Shown here one piece after another: positions 1 through 11,371 of a stretch of 64,000 nucleotides of DNA; the first letter of the stretch is position 1; every line of letters begins with the position of its first letter. The position numbers and the translations under genes are program-made. This DNA comes from Limnomonas spitsbergensis (lineage: Eukaryota > Chlorophyta > Chlorophyceae > Chlamydomonadales). A model generated the notes under the pieces. It ran no database searches and was not told the DNA's origin. It saw nothing but the letters and a program-made list of their open reading frames with translations. The stretch is taken from NCBI GenBank assembly GCA_037349105.1, contig JAYJMM010000124.1, positions 3,580,001-3,644,000 on the forward strand, written 5' to 3'.

Positions 1-180
1 ATCAAGCCCATCGATTGAATTGGGAGCTTTGAATCAAACCGGAGATCAAGCGGGCCATCGCTTGAATCAAGCGATACTAAGCAACACTTGATTCAAGCCG
101 GAATCAATCACGTACAGTCATGACAGCATGAACAAATTGAATCGAAGCCGGAAGCAAGCGTTATTACACAAACCAACGTG
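1..180. repeat. Cluster of CTTGATT/AATCAAG motifs at the window edge
   Basis: Short motifs of the type GAATCAAGC or GCTTGATTC recur about every 20-40 bp in both orientations, including CGCTTGAATCAAGCG near 59, which is palindromic except at its centre. A matching cluster in mostly the other orientation lies at 9440-9535. Seen: the motif density. Inferred: these may be subterminal repeats of a third large repetitive element whose left end lies outside the window. No protein-coding signal is visible here. Confidence 0.4.
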
Positions 181-418
181 TTCGATCAGTGACACTGCCC
201 TTGGCCACATGCACTAAACCTAGGCCACCCGCATTAAACACTGGCCCAACCCTCGGCCAATAACCCAATGCCAAGGGCCAACAACCCAACAACATTGTTT
301 ACCTCCAAAACGACAATCATTCAGAACAAAAGCTCCAAAGTCACAAGACCCCAATGTTCACAAGTGTTCATAACATGCAACACTCTAGTAGCTGTCAACG
401 GCCAAGTACACAAAGGAG

Positions 419-724
419 CTAGCAGTTCTTTCCATACACACGAATTATCATGGTGGCCCATCCGTATTTTTCACCGACGGCCTGCACAAACGCGATCTCC
501 TCCACAATCCCCTTTGCATGGCTGACTCCCTGGTTCCCAGCCTTGTTCTGCAACCTATTCTTGACCTGCATAAAAAGATTAGAAAGATTAGGAACGTCTC
601 ATGAGCGTCTGAATACATAATTTGTTTGAGAAATGTTACGATATGATGTGAGAGTGTTTCTTGAATTACTAAATAAAAAATAATCGTACCTTGAAACTGA
701 AGGACGCTAGTCGTTCCATAAAAA
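419..724 (-). CDS. 3'-terminal exons of a spliced gene, function unknown
   Basis: Two reverse-strand exons join in frame. The upstream exon (724-691) follows a GACAG acceptor and ends at a CAAG|GTACG donor. The terminal exon (565-419) follows a TTTATGCAG acceptor and ends with TAG at 421-419. The joined peptide reads through MERLASFSFK into VKNRLQNKAGN and ends ATMIIRVYGKNC. The terminal exon is 147 nt, exactly 49 codons with the stop, which supports the frame. I do not recognise the family. Exons further upstream on the reverse strand (beyond 724) were not resolved, so this is a partial model of what is probably a flanking host gene. The splice sites and frame are seen; that it is expressed is inferred. 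Confidence 0.5.
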
Positions 725-1110
725 CTGTCACATTGCCGACAGCGTGCCGGGTCTGAGCGTTTATGTTGGATGCATTTGTCGGCCCAAGGGCACGGGCGAT
801 GCCCGCCAGAAAGGCATGTTAGTGTAAGGGGCCACCGTTGGGGGGGGGCCTGTATCAAACAAAGGGGGGCGTGAAATTAGCAAAAAAACAAAGTGCCATT
901 GGATGATGTGAAGTGAAGCTATATTTGCTGGCAGTTGGCTCAATTCAGTGAAGCATGTTAAATCAAAGTGACACGCCTGTACAGATCGTTAACCAGCATC
1001 CCAACAGCCTATGCCCTGAAGGCATCCACCTCAGCCTAGCTGGCGCACTTTCCCAAGGATTTGCAGAAAGCCTCCCGAAAATGCGAATTGGTGTGCGAAC
1101 ATGGACGCAC

Positions 1111-1975
1111 CTTCAAACATCATCCACCATGAGCCCATGCAGGTGTCCTCCCGTCCCGCAGAAGCTGTAAAGGACAACTCAGCAGTCTGTGAAGAAGAGG
1201 GAACAGGTGCAGATTTAACATAGTATGTGTTTGGTTGATGGTGTTCTTGCGTGATGACCAAGGCCCATGCGACAAAGCCCTTGCATGAGCTCGCAACAGA
1301 TGGCCTTACCTGGGCCCCGCTGCCTGAGAGACAGCATAGTTGATGATGAACCAGAATTCGTAAGGAAATACTTGATGTCCTTTAGCTGACATCCCTGCAG
1401 CATCAGAAGTTGGTCATTCGAGGTAGCAGTCAGCCATGTCGTAGGAGTAGGGCTCAGTGAAATTTCGCAGTGCGGGGGCTGACCATGTGACCATATGCTA
1501 AGCATGTATACAAGTCGCGGACATCCTACCTTTCATCGTTAACGTGTCCTCTGTCGCATCTCCACCGTCAGTTTGAAGTGAGGTTCACGCCAGATCTGAG
1601 ACAGCGAACGCATTCGCCAGGTTTGCTTCCCCGTCAGCTTCAACGAATCCATATTTCACCTGATAATCAGGAATCAATGTGAAGTCAGGCAGCGTGAGGA
1701 CGAGAGAACTGACGAGTTTCTTACCGTTGCTCCCGGATCTTGAGATTTCGGGCACATCCCGCTCCTGGCATCTGATGCATGCCTTAACCTTACGAGGTTA
1801 TATCCAGTTGTCGTCGGGGGATCATTTGAGACTGGTATGATCATGAGGGGCAGGCTCTGACGGCACAATTGGCTCCATACCTCGAGCCCACACATCGGTG
1901 CGGTACACGATTTTTTCAACGAAAAAACATCGACAGCGTACAGTGAGGGGCTCACAAAGACGAGCATGTCCATTG
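1111..1975 (-). CDS. Candidate spliced reverse-strand gene, fragmentary model
   Basis: Several reverse-strand open segments are bounded by plausible splice signals. One (1186-1111) follows TTCACAG and ends at GAAG|GTGCGT, reading ELSFTASAGREDTCMGSWWM. Another ends near 1311 at CCCAG|GTAAGG and contains QLKDIKYFLTNSGSSS. A third block at 1973-1674 has open frame interrupted by several GTAAG-type donors. I cannot assemble one continuous frame and do not recognise the protein. It may be the same gene as 724-419, or separate. The donor and acceptor matches are seen; that they belong to one gene is inference. Confidence 0.3.
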
Positions 1976-2559
1976 GTACCTTGCAAGCTTATACCACCGG
2001 CCGTTCGCCTGTTTTGGTTTTGTCACAGTCAGGTGTGAGGCCGGCCTAATGGAGAATGGATACGTCTGACGATTTCGTCATACCGGTACCCACACAAATT
2101 ACACTGTGTGACCGTGACCAAACGACGAAATTTGCCTTATGGGTGCGGTTGGGTGTCGGGTGCTGTCATGCCCTACAGGCGCGGGCGTGGAACCCGGTGG
2201 GTGGACCCCTTAAAAGTGAAAATGTGTTATGCACCGGTAACATACGCATTCAGTCGAAACTTTGAGCTAAATATATAATTATCGATGCAAATGAGCTCTT
2301 TGATGACGCCTTAGTAGCTCAGAAATGGCTGAACCATCCAAGGATACCGAGGAGGAGGAGGACGAGGAGGAGTATATTTGACAGCGCCCGGCACCTCTGC
2401 GGTGCCCTAATGCCGACGCATGCCTTCGCGCAGGAATGGCCTTGAGAACAGCAACTAACACGTTTCAAGCAGGTTATAATTCTTTGCCGGTACAATGCAG
2501 GCAGAGCAGCAGGTAACATATGCCATGAGAACAGCATGCAGTAGATCCCCGCATCATGA
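1976..2559. other. Stretch without a recognisable gene
   Basis: Low-complexity GAGGAGGACGAGG runs occur near 2347-2371. Apart from that I see no supported gene or RNA. Confidence 0.4.
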
Positions 2560-3315
2560 AAGACATAAACCCTGCATGCATGCATGACTTCCCCGCCAGC
2601 GCCCCACCCGCACGACAACACCATGCATGCACGCATAGCGTCATGCCGGCAGGACAACAGTACAACACCCCGCATGCATGCAGTAGCACCCTACCGGCAC
2701 GACCGCACCATGCCGGCATGCATAGCCAACAACAAAGCGCCACGATGACATGACCCGCCCTGCCTCCTCGTAGAAGCGCACTAGCGCCCCATTAGCACGA
2801 CATCATCGTGCTTGCATGCAGTAGCTCCATACTGGCACGTCATAACCATGCATGCATGCAGTAGCGCCCTGCCGGCACGACAACACCTTGCCTGCCTGCA
2901 TTAGTACCCTGCCGGCATGACAGCACCATGCAAAGCGCACTAGTGCTCCGCCCGCACGACAACAATCTGCTTGCATGCATAGAACACTAGCGCCCCGACG
3001 GCACGACAACAGCCTGTTTGCATGCATAGCGCACTAGCGCCCCCCGGCACGATAGCGCCTTGCTTGCATGCATAGCGCACTAGCGCTGCGCCGGCACGAC
3101 AACACCCTACTTGCATGCATGGCACACTAGCGCACCGCCGGCACAACAACACCCTGCTTGCATGCATAGCGCACTGGCGTGCCGCCAGCACGACAACACC
3201 ATGCTTGCATGCATAGCGGACTAGCACCCCTCCGATACGAAAAAACCCTGTTGGCAAGCATAGCGCACTAGCGCGCCGCCGGAACGACAACACCCTTTTT
3301 GCATGCATAGCTCAC
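2560..3315. repeat. 47-bp tandem repeat (GCATGCAT / GCACTAGCGC)
   Basis: From about 2805 a unit of about 47 bp containing CTTGCATGCAT, GCGCACTAGCGC and CCGGCACGACAACACC recurs about 11 times (units start at 3063, 3110 and 3157). A looser version of the same words occupies 2560-2800. The reverse-strand frames with CMQAGC-like peptides across it follow from the repeat and are not evidence of a gene. Confidence 0.85.
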
Positions 3316-4790
3316 TGGTACCGGCAACAACACCGCTAGTGACAGTGTTTGGACACAGCCTGAAGCAACGGTACCGGCAACAACACCGCTAGTGCATGTG
3401 ATTGCTAAGAGCCTGAAGCAGCGGTACAAAAAACATTACCGCTAGTGACAGTGATTGCACACAGCCTGAAGCATCGGTACCGGCAACAACAACGCTAGTG
3501 ACAGTGATTGCACACAGCCTGAAGCAGCTGTACCGGCAACAACAACGCTAGTGACAGTGATTGCACACAGCCTGAAGCAGCGGTACCGGCAACAACAACG
3601 CTAGTGACAGTGATTGCACACGGCCTGAAGCAGCGGTACCGGCAACAACAACGCTAGTGCATGTGTTTGTACACAGCCTCAAGCAGCAGTACCGGCACCA
3701 GCACCGGTAGTGAGAGTCCTTACAAACAATCTGAAGCAACCATAACGGCAAGAGCACCGCTAGTGACAGTGTTTGCACACAGCCTTAAGTAGGAGCACCA
3801 GCAACAACACTGCTAGTCTTAGTGTTTGCATACAGCCTGAAGCAGCGGTACCGGCAACAACACCGCTAGTGTAAGTGATTGCTAACAGCTTGAAGCAACA
3901 GTACCGGCACCAGCACCGGTAGTGAGAGTGCTTGCAACAATCTGAAGCAACCATAACGGCAAGAGCACAGCTAGTGACAGTGTTTACACACAGCCTTAAG
4001 CAGCGGCACCAGCAACAACACCGCTAGTGTTAGTGTTTGCACACAACATGAAGCAGCGGTACCGGCAACAACAACGCTAGTGTCAGTGATTGCTAACAGC
4101 CTGAAGCAACAGTACTAGCACCATCACCGCTAGTAACAGTGTTTGCACACAGCCTGAACCAGCGGTACCGGCAACAACACCGCTAGAGTCAGTAATTGCT
4201 AAAAGCCTGAAGCAGTGGTACGGGCAACAACACCGCCAGTGAGAGTGTGTGCACATAACCCGAGGCAGCGGTACAGGCAACAGCACCGCTAGTGTAAGTG
4301 TTTGTACACAGCCAGCCTGAAGCAGCGGTGCCGGCAACAGCACTGCTAGTGACAGTGTTTGCACACAGCCTGAAGCAGCGGTACCGGCACCAGCACCGCT
4401 AGTGTTAGTGTTTGCACACAGCATGAAGCAGCGGCACCGGCAACAACAACGCTAGTGACAGTGAATGCACACAGCCCGAAGCAACGGTACAGGCAACCGC
4501 ACCGCTAGTGACAGTGTCTGCACACAGCCAACCTGAAGCAACGGTACCGGCAACAACACCGCTAGTGTTAGTGTTTGCACACAACATGAAGCAGCGGTAC
4601 CGGCAACAACACCGCTAGTGTCAGTGTTTGCACCCTGCCTGAAGCAGCGGTGCAGGCAACAGCACCGCTAGTGACAGTGTTTGCACACAGCCTGAAGCAG
4701 CGGTACCGGCAACAGCATCGCTAGTGACAGTGCTTGCACACAGCCTGAAGCAGCGGTACCAGCAACAACACGGCTAGTGTTAGTATTTGC
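3316..4790. repeat. 53-bp tandem repeat array
   Basis: About 28 copies of a unit of about 53 bp containing CAGCCTGAAGCAGCGGTACC and GCTAGTGACAGTG (for example unit starts at 3511 and 3564). Units vary by substitutions and small indels, and extra CAGC steps occur near 4315 and 4530. Cysteine- and leucine-rich reverse frames are by-products of the period. Confidence 0.85.
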
Positions 4791-5084
4791 TTCCAGCCCT
4801 AGGTACTTCATGCACTCAGTGGCATCGAGTTGAACAGCCAACAACCTAGCGGTGTAGTGCATATGATCTAAGGTCAATGGGCCAGAAGCATGGACATGGC
4901 CTGAAGGAATTTAAGATGGGGTGGGGATGAGATGGGAATTAAGAATGGGCACTGAAGGCAATGAAATGTAGCCATATGTTCCAGCCATAGATTCTTAATG
5001 AAATCAGTTACATCGGGCTAAACAACCAACAACGTTACAACACAATGCACATCTTGGACATGCTTAAATAAGAAATGCTAAAAT
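4791..5084. other. Spacer between arrays
   Basis: A non-repetitive spacer between the 53-bp and 173-bp arrays. No gene or RNA is supported. Confidence 0.4.
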
Positions 5085-8000
5085 AAGACGAGGCACAGCT
5101 TAGTCACTGATATACCGGCCAGGAGCCACCGCCACGCTTCAGCCTGCGCATAATGCCTATCAATGCAATAAGCAGGCATCTGCAACACAGCAAGAACAAC
5201 TGCGCATGGAAAACAGCCAGCATGCTGATGGACAGCATGTGCTGGGTAGTGGTTTAGGACCCACAACACAGGTCAGCCACTGACTTCCCGGCCGGGGGCT
5301 GCCGTCGAGCTCCAGCCTGCGCATAATGTCAATGACTGTAATTATCAGGCATCCGCAACACAGCAAGAACAAATGTGCATGGAAAACAGCCAGCATGCTG
5401 ATGGACAGCATGGGCTGGGTAGTGGTTAAGGACCCACAACACAGGTCAGCAACTGACTTACTGGATGGGAGCCGCCGCTGCACTCCAGCCTGTGCATAAT
5501 GCCAATCAATGTAATTATCAGGCATCCGCGACACAGCAAGAACAAATGCGCATGGATAACAGCCAGCATGCTGATGGACAGCATGGGCTGGGCAGTGGTT
5601 TAGGACCCACAACACAGGTCAGCAACTGACTTACCGGTCGGGAGACGCCGCCGCGCTCCAGCCTGCGAATATTGTCAATGACTGTAATTATCAGGCATCC
5701 GTGGCACAGCAAGAACAAATGCGCATGGAAAACAGCCAGCATGCTGATGGACAGCATGTGCTGGGTAATGGTTTAGGACCCACAACACAGGTCAGCAACT
5801 GACTTACCGGTCGGGAGACGCCGCCGCGCTCCAGCCTGCGCATATTGTCAATGACTGTAATTATCAGGCATCCGTGGCACAGCAAGAACAAATGCGCATG
5901 GAAAACAGCCAGCATGCTGATGGACAGCATGTGCTGGGTAGTGGTTTAGGACCCACAACACAGGTCAGCCATTGAATTTCTGGATGGGAGCCGCCGCCAC
6001 GCTCCAGCCTGCGCATAATGTCAACGACTGTAATTACCAGGCATCCACAACACAGCAAGAACAAATGCGCATGGAAAACAGCCAGCATGCTGATGGACAG
6101 CATGGGCTGGGCAGTGGTTTAGGACCCACAACTCAGGCCAGCCACTGACGTACCGGCCAGGAGCTGCCGCCGCGCTACAGCCTGTGCACAATGCCAATCA
6201 ATGTAATAAGCAGGCATATGCAACACAGCAAGAACAAATGCGCATAGAAAACAGCCAACATGCTGATGGACAGCATGGGCTGGGTAGTGGTTTAGGGCCC
6301 ACAACACAGGTCAGCAACTAACTTACCGGTCGGGAGCCGCCGCCGCACTCGAGCCTGCGCATATTGTTAATGACTGTTATTATCGGGTATCCGTGGCACA
6401 GCAAGAACAAATGCGCATGGAAAACAGCCAGCATGCTGATGGACAGCATGTGCTGGGTAGTGGTTTCGGGCCCACAACACAGGTCAGCCACTGAATTTCT
6501 GGATGGGAGCCGCCGCCGCGCTCCAGCCTGCGCATAATGTCAACGACTGTAATTATCAGGCATCCGCAGCACAGCAAGAACAAATGCGCATGGAAAACAG
6601 CCAGCATGCTGATGGACAGCATGGGCTGGGTAGTGGTTTAGGGCCCACAACACAGGTCAGCCACTGAATTTCTGGATGGGAGCCGCCGCCGCGCTCCAGC
6701 CTGTGCATATTGTCAATGACTGTAATTATCAGGCATCCGCAGCACAGCAAGAACAAATGCGCATGGAAAACAGCCAGCATGCTGATGGACAGCATGGGCT
6801 GGGTAGTGGTTTAGGACCCACAACACAAGTCAGCAACTGACTTACCGGCCAGGAGCTGCCGCCGCGCTACAGCCTGTGCACAATGCCAATCAATGTTATA
6901 AGCAGGCATATGCAACACAGCAAGAACAAATGCGCATAGAAAACAGCCAACATGCTGATGGACAGCATGGGCTGGGTAGTGGTTTAGGGCCCACAACACA
7001 GGTCAGCCACTGAATTTCTGGATGGGAGCCGCCGCCGCGCTCCAGCCTGCGCATAATGTCAACGACTGTAATTATCAGGCATCCGCAGCACAGCAAGAAC
7101 AAATGCGCATGGAAAACAGCCAGCATGCTGATGGACAGCATGGGCTGGGTAGTGGTTTAGGGCCCACAACACAGGTCAGCCACTGAATTTCTGGATGGGA
7201 GCCGCCGCCGCGCTCCAGCCTGTGCATATTGTCAATGACTGTAATTATCAGGCATCCGCAGCACAGCAAGAACAAATGCGCATGGAAAACAGCCAGCATG
7301 CTGATGGACAGCATGGGCTGGGTAGTGGTTTAGGACCCACAACTCAGGCCAGCCACTGACGTACCGGCCAGGAGCTGCCGCCGCGCTACAGCCTGTGCAC
7401 AATGCCAATCAATGTAATAAGCAGGCATCTGCAACACAGCAAGAACAAATGCGCATGGAAAACAGCCAGCATGCTGATGGACAGCATGGGCTGGGTAGTG
7501 GTTTAGGGCCCACAACACAGGTCAGCAACTAACTTACCGGTCGGGAGCCACCGCCGCACTCGAGCCTGCGCATATTGTTAATGACTGTTATTATCGGGTG
7601 TCCGTGGCACAGCAAGAACAAATGCGCATGGAAAACAGCCAGCATGCTGATCGACAGCATGTGCTGGGTAGTGGTTTCGGGCCCACAACACAGGTCAGCC
7701 ACTGAATTTCTGGATGGGAGCCGCCGCCGCGCACCAGCCTGCGCATAATGTCAACGACTGTAATTATCAGGCATCCGCAGCACAGCAAGAACAAATGCGC
7801 ATGGAAAACAGCCAGCATGCTGATGGACAGCATGGGCTGGGTAGTGGTTTAGGACCCACAACACAGGTCAGCAACTGACTTACTGGATGGGAGCCGCCGC
7901 TGCACTCCAGCCTGCGCATAATGTCAATGCCTGTAATTATCAGGCATCCGCAACACAGCAAGAACAAATGCGCATGGAAAACAGCCAGCATGCTGATGGA

Positions 8001-8960
8001 CAGCATGATATGGGCAGAGGTTTAGGACCCACAACTCAGGCCAGCCACTAACGTACCGGCCAAGAGCTGCCGCCGCGCTACAGCCTGCGCATAATGCCAA
8101 TCAATGTTATAAGCAGGCATCTGCAACACAGCAAGAACATATGCGCATGGAAACCAGCCAGCATGCTGATGGACAGCATTGGCTGGGTAGTGGTTTAGGG
8201 CCCACAACACAGGTCAGCAACTGACTTACCGGTCAGGAGCTGCCGCCGCGCTCCAGCCTGTGCACAATGCCAATCAATGTAATAAGCAGGCATATGCAAC
8301 ACAGCAAGAACAAATGAGCATGGAAACCAGCCAGCATGCTGATGGACAGCATGTGCTGGGTAGTGGTTTAGGACCCACAACACAGGTCAGCCATTGAATT
8401 TCTGGATGGGAGCCGCCGCCACGCTCCAGCCTGTGCACAATGCCAATCAATGTAATAAGCAGGCACATGCAACACAGCAAGAACAAATGAGCATGGAAAA
8501 CAGCCAGCATGCTGATGGACAGCATGGGCTGGGTAGTGGTTTAGGACCCACAACACAGGTCAGCCACTGACTTACTGGATGGGAGCCGCCGCTGCACTCC
8601 AGCCTGCGCATAATGTCAATGCCTGTAATTATCAGGCATCCGCAACACAGCAAGAACAAATGAGCATGGAAAACAGCCAGCATGCTGATGGACAGCATGG
8701 GCTGGGTAGTGGTTTAGGACCCACAACACAGGTCAGCCACTGACTTACTGGATGGGAGCCGCCGCTGCACTCCAGCCTGCGCATAATGTCAATGCCTGTA
8801 ATTATCAGGCATCCGCAACACAGCAAGAACAAATGCGCATGGAAAACAGCCAACATGCTGATGGACAGCATGGGCTGGGTAGTGGTTGAGATCCCACAAC
8901 TCATCTCAGCCATTGACTTACCGGCTGGGAGCCGCGGCCGTGCTCCAAGCTGCGCATTAT
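5085..8960. repeat. 173-bp satellite-like tandem array
   Basis: About 22 copies of a 173-bp unit containing AGCATGCTGATGGACAGCAT, GGTTTAGGACCCACAACACAGG and a GCATAATGCCAATCAATG-type segment. Units begin at regular 173-bp steps (frame starts at 5518, 5691, 5864). Neighbouring units alternate between variants, for example a tail giving AGCAGGCAT versus TATCAGGCAT, which suggests a higher-order pattern. The repeated 60-80-residue reverse frames containing the same MLSISMLAVFHAHLFLL segment arise from one open frame per unit and are not separate genes. Confidence 0.9.
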
Positions 8961-9439
8961 ATCAAATTCCGGTACTGTACCGTAATTAGCAGGCATCTGC
9001 ATGAACGAATGCGCATGGAAAAGAGCCAGCATGCTGATGGACAACATGGCCTTGGTAGTGGTCTAGGACGCACAACCGTAGCTCAGCCACTAATGTACCG
9101 GTATCATGAGGTGCGTCGACGTTGGTTTATGTGCCTCGCTAGCTGGAGTGCCCGCTCGAAAGGTTGGAGACAGACGTCATAACTGTAAATCGCCATGATA
9201 AATCAAATATTATTGAAGCGAATATGATGTTGCGTGCGTGGGTGAATTTATGCCACGGTAATGCAACCCAGTTTGTTAAGGGCTGGGTACCGGTACGGTA
9301 CGCGCGGGTGTGTGTGAATCGTAGTGAGCGAACCATCGCCTGTCTCATTCACGAGCGAACCTCACTTCATCTAGTGCAGTTACAAAGCTATAGAAAGGCA
9401 ATTTGAACACAGCTGCGGGTCATTGGGCGGGTATGTGGT
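8961..9439. other. Stretch without a recognisable gene
   Basis: The last degenerate 173-bp unit fades out near 9090. The remainder is unique sequence with only short frames and no supported gene. Confidence 0.4.
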
Positions 9440-9535
9440 CACGCTTGATGGTCGCTTGAAACGAGGTGCGTTCAAGCCTCTGTCTTCCAGTGGCTTGAAA
9501 TAGGGGGCAAATCAAGCGCCCAAATCAAGCGCTCT
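9440..9535. repeat. Second CTTGA/ATCAAGCG motif cluster
   Basis: Words such as GCTTGA, CTTGAAA and AAATCAAGCGC recur six or more times within 100 bp, matching the cluster at 1-180. It lies 70 bp upstream of the retrotransposon. It could be the right subterminal region of a third large element whose interior holds the three arrays at 2560-8960. That reading is inference. Confidence 0.35.
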
Positions 9536-9604
9536 CATGTTACCGACGAAGCAGATATAGCAAGCACGAGAACTCCCAACCCGAAGCCCTGCCCAACCTG
9601 GGAC

Positions 9605-9628
9605 TACGTCCGCAGTCTACAGCTACGT
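9605..9628 (+). repeat. 5' LTR, left fragment
   Basis: These 24 bp (TACGTCCGCAGTCTAC...) match the start of the 3' LTR at 58649-58672 with one mismatch. The LTR then stops abruptly at the E1 terminal repeat and resumes at 24955. Confidence 0.75.
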
Positions 9629-9730
9629 CGTCGGGGAAACTGTGCGTGGGGTGCAGTCAATGGGCAGACCCGCCGTGGGGTTACCCATTGGGGATTGTCA
9701 CCACCCAGTGGGATAACCCACAACTATACT

Positions 9731-10080
9731 CCCACACGGGAATTCCCACGCAGGTTACCATCGAGTGGGAAAAGCCACTGCGGTGGACCCGTCGTGGGGA
9801 ATCCCACACGTTGCTGACCCACGCCGTGCATACCCACACGGGAATTCCCACGCAGGGTACCATCGAGTGGGAAAAGCCACTGAGGTGGACCCGTCGTGGG
9901 GATTCACACACGTTGCTGACCCGAGAAGTGTCCCCCCAAACGGGAATCCCCACGCATGGCGCCATCGAGTGGGACACGCCACCGCGGTGGACCCGTCGTG
10001 GGGATTTCCACACGTTGCTGACCCACGACGTATCCCCCCACGCGCGGGAATCCCCACCTTAGGCACCATCGAGTGGGAAA
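9731..10080. repeat. E1 left subterminal 102-bp repeats
   Basis: Units of 102 bp start at 9731, 9833, 9935 and 10037. They are built of GTGGGAA / TTCCCAC words around GGTGGACCCGTCGTGGGG. The many GTGGG and CCCAC pairs give local palindromes and may be transposase-binding sites (inference). Open frames on both strands here follow from the lack of stops in the unit. Confidence 0.8.
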
Positions 10081-11084
10081 GGCCACCGTTGTTAAGCAGG
10101 CCGGACCGAAGTCACGGACATGACTAAAGTCAAGCAGGACCGACGTCCCTAGACAGGACCCAAGTCACTACGATACAGCATGGGGGGAGCCATCCTAGCA
10201 ACCATGGTCGTTTTTCCTTACCGTGATACAAGGCAAGCTACCGTGGTACCTTGATTTACCCTCGCCTTGTAAGTACTAGTAAACATCACGGCCGGTCCAC
10301 GACCTTGCAGCTTCCAGGCGGACGTCTGCATCCTTGATTTTCAACTAGTATTTGTCGCCACTAGGCGATGGCCATAGCAATGTGCTTTCGAATGCTTGTT
10401 TTAGACAGTTCAAGTGAGCTGGATACGTTCGCCACGGCTAAAAGTTGAGAGCACCGGTTGAGAGGGCATGGGTGTGATACCGATGCTGGTAGGTGGCAGC
10501 GTATAACAAAATAATCGTGTTCAACAAAGATGACAATTCATATGCCTGGAATATTCCAAGTTGACCGGTTTTTATCCTTACTTCTCTAACCTTCACACCG
10601 TTCGGACGTTCCCTACCACCCCACGCGGGTCTAAACATGTACACATATCCTCCTTCTGAATTTGCGCGCTTGAACAACGACAACATCGCATTCATTCAGC
10701 CCTCTTCAAAAGACTTAATAAACCCCATGATAAAGTGTTCATTATAAGTAACTACTTTAGGACCAAGTAAGAATAAGTACCAGATAAATTCAGACTGTTA
10801 TGAGCAAGTAAATCAAAATCAGGCCATGGGTAAAACAGCAACAGAAGACACCTATGAATGTGCCTCTCGTAGATCGCCAGGTTCCATCATGCTTGATGTC
10901 ACTACTAGGCAAGACTGAAGTCAGACAGGACCGAAGTCACTAGGCATGACTGAAATCAGCAGGCACGACCGAAGTCACAAGGCATGACAGAAATCTATGA
11001 GAAAGTCAAGAGTTCGTGAAGCACTACAACTCGTAGTCGGGGCATGTCCTTCTGGGTGAAGCTGAATTTCTGCACTCCTGAAGG
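10081..11084. other. E1 interior without a clear gene
   Basis: Words of the type GACCGAAGTCAC recur near 10105-10160 and 10920-10980. A reverse frame at 10695-10438 (85 residues) is not recognised. The segment 11085-10983 on the reverse strand could be a late exon of the Ulp1-like gene, but I see no catalytic cysteine motif in it. Confidence 0.35.
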
Positions 11085-11345
11085 GGAGGGTGCATGGGCG
11101 CATGGCATGATAGCATGGGCGCACGGGAATGTTCGTGGGCACATGGGACGGGTGCATGGGCGAATGGGAAGAATGCATGGATGCACGTGAAGGGGGCAGG
11201 GGCGCATGGGGAAGGAATGAAGGATGCATGGGCGCAGGGGAAGATCATATGGGCCCATGGGGAAGGGTGCATGGTGAGGGGTGCATGAGTCGAGGGGAAC
11301 GGTGCATGGGCACATGGGAAGGGTGCATGGGCGCATGTAGCAAAA
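11085..11345. repeat. GCATGGGCGCATGGG short tandem repeats
   Basis: Irregular 15-30-bp units of GCATGGGCGCATGGGAAGG recur through the segment, which lies on the downstream side of the last confident protease exon. Both strands stay open in several frames (MHPSHVP-like peptides in reverse), which I attribute to the repeat. Confidence 0.65.
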
Positions 11346-11371
11346 CGCAAGTGTACCACATGTTTAAATTT

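Noticed and set aside
5085..8960. Series of 60-93-residue reverse frames repeating MLSISMLAVFHAHLF
   Set aside because: One frame per 173-bp unit, with the period dictating the frames; no starts, introns or domain evidence.
9605..9612. Canonical TG...CA LTR ends with a 4-6-bp target duplication
   Set aside because: The 5' copy begins ACTACG and the 3' copy TGTACG at the border, and the flanks 9595-9604 and 58905-58914 share no duplication.
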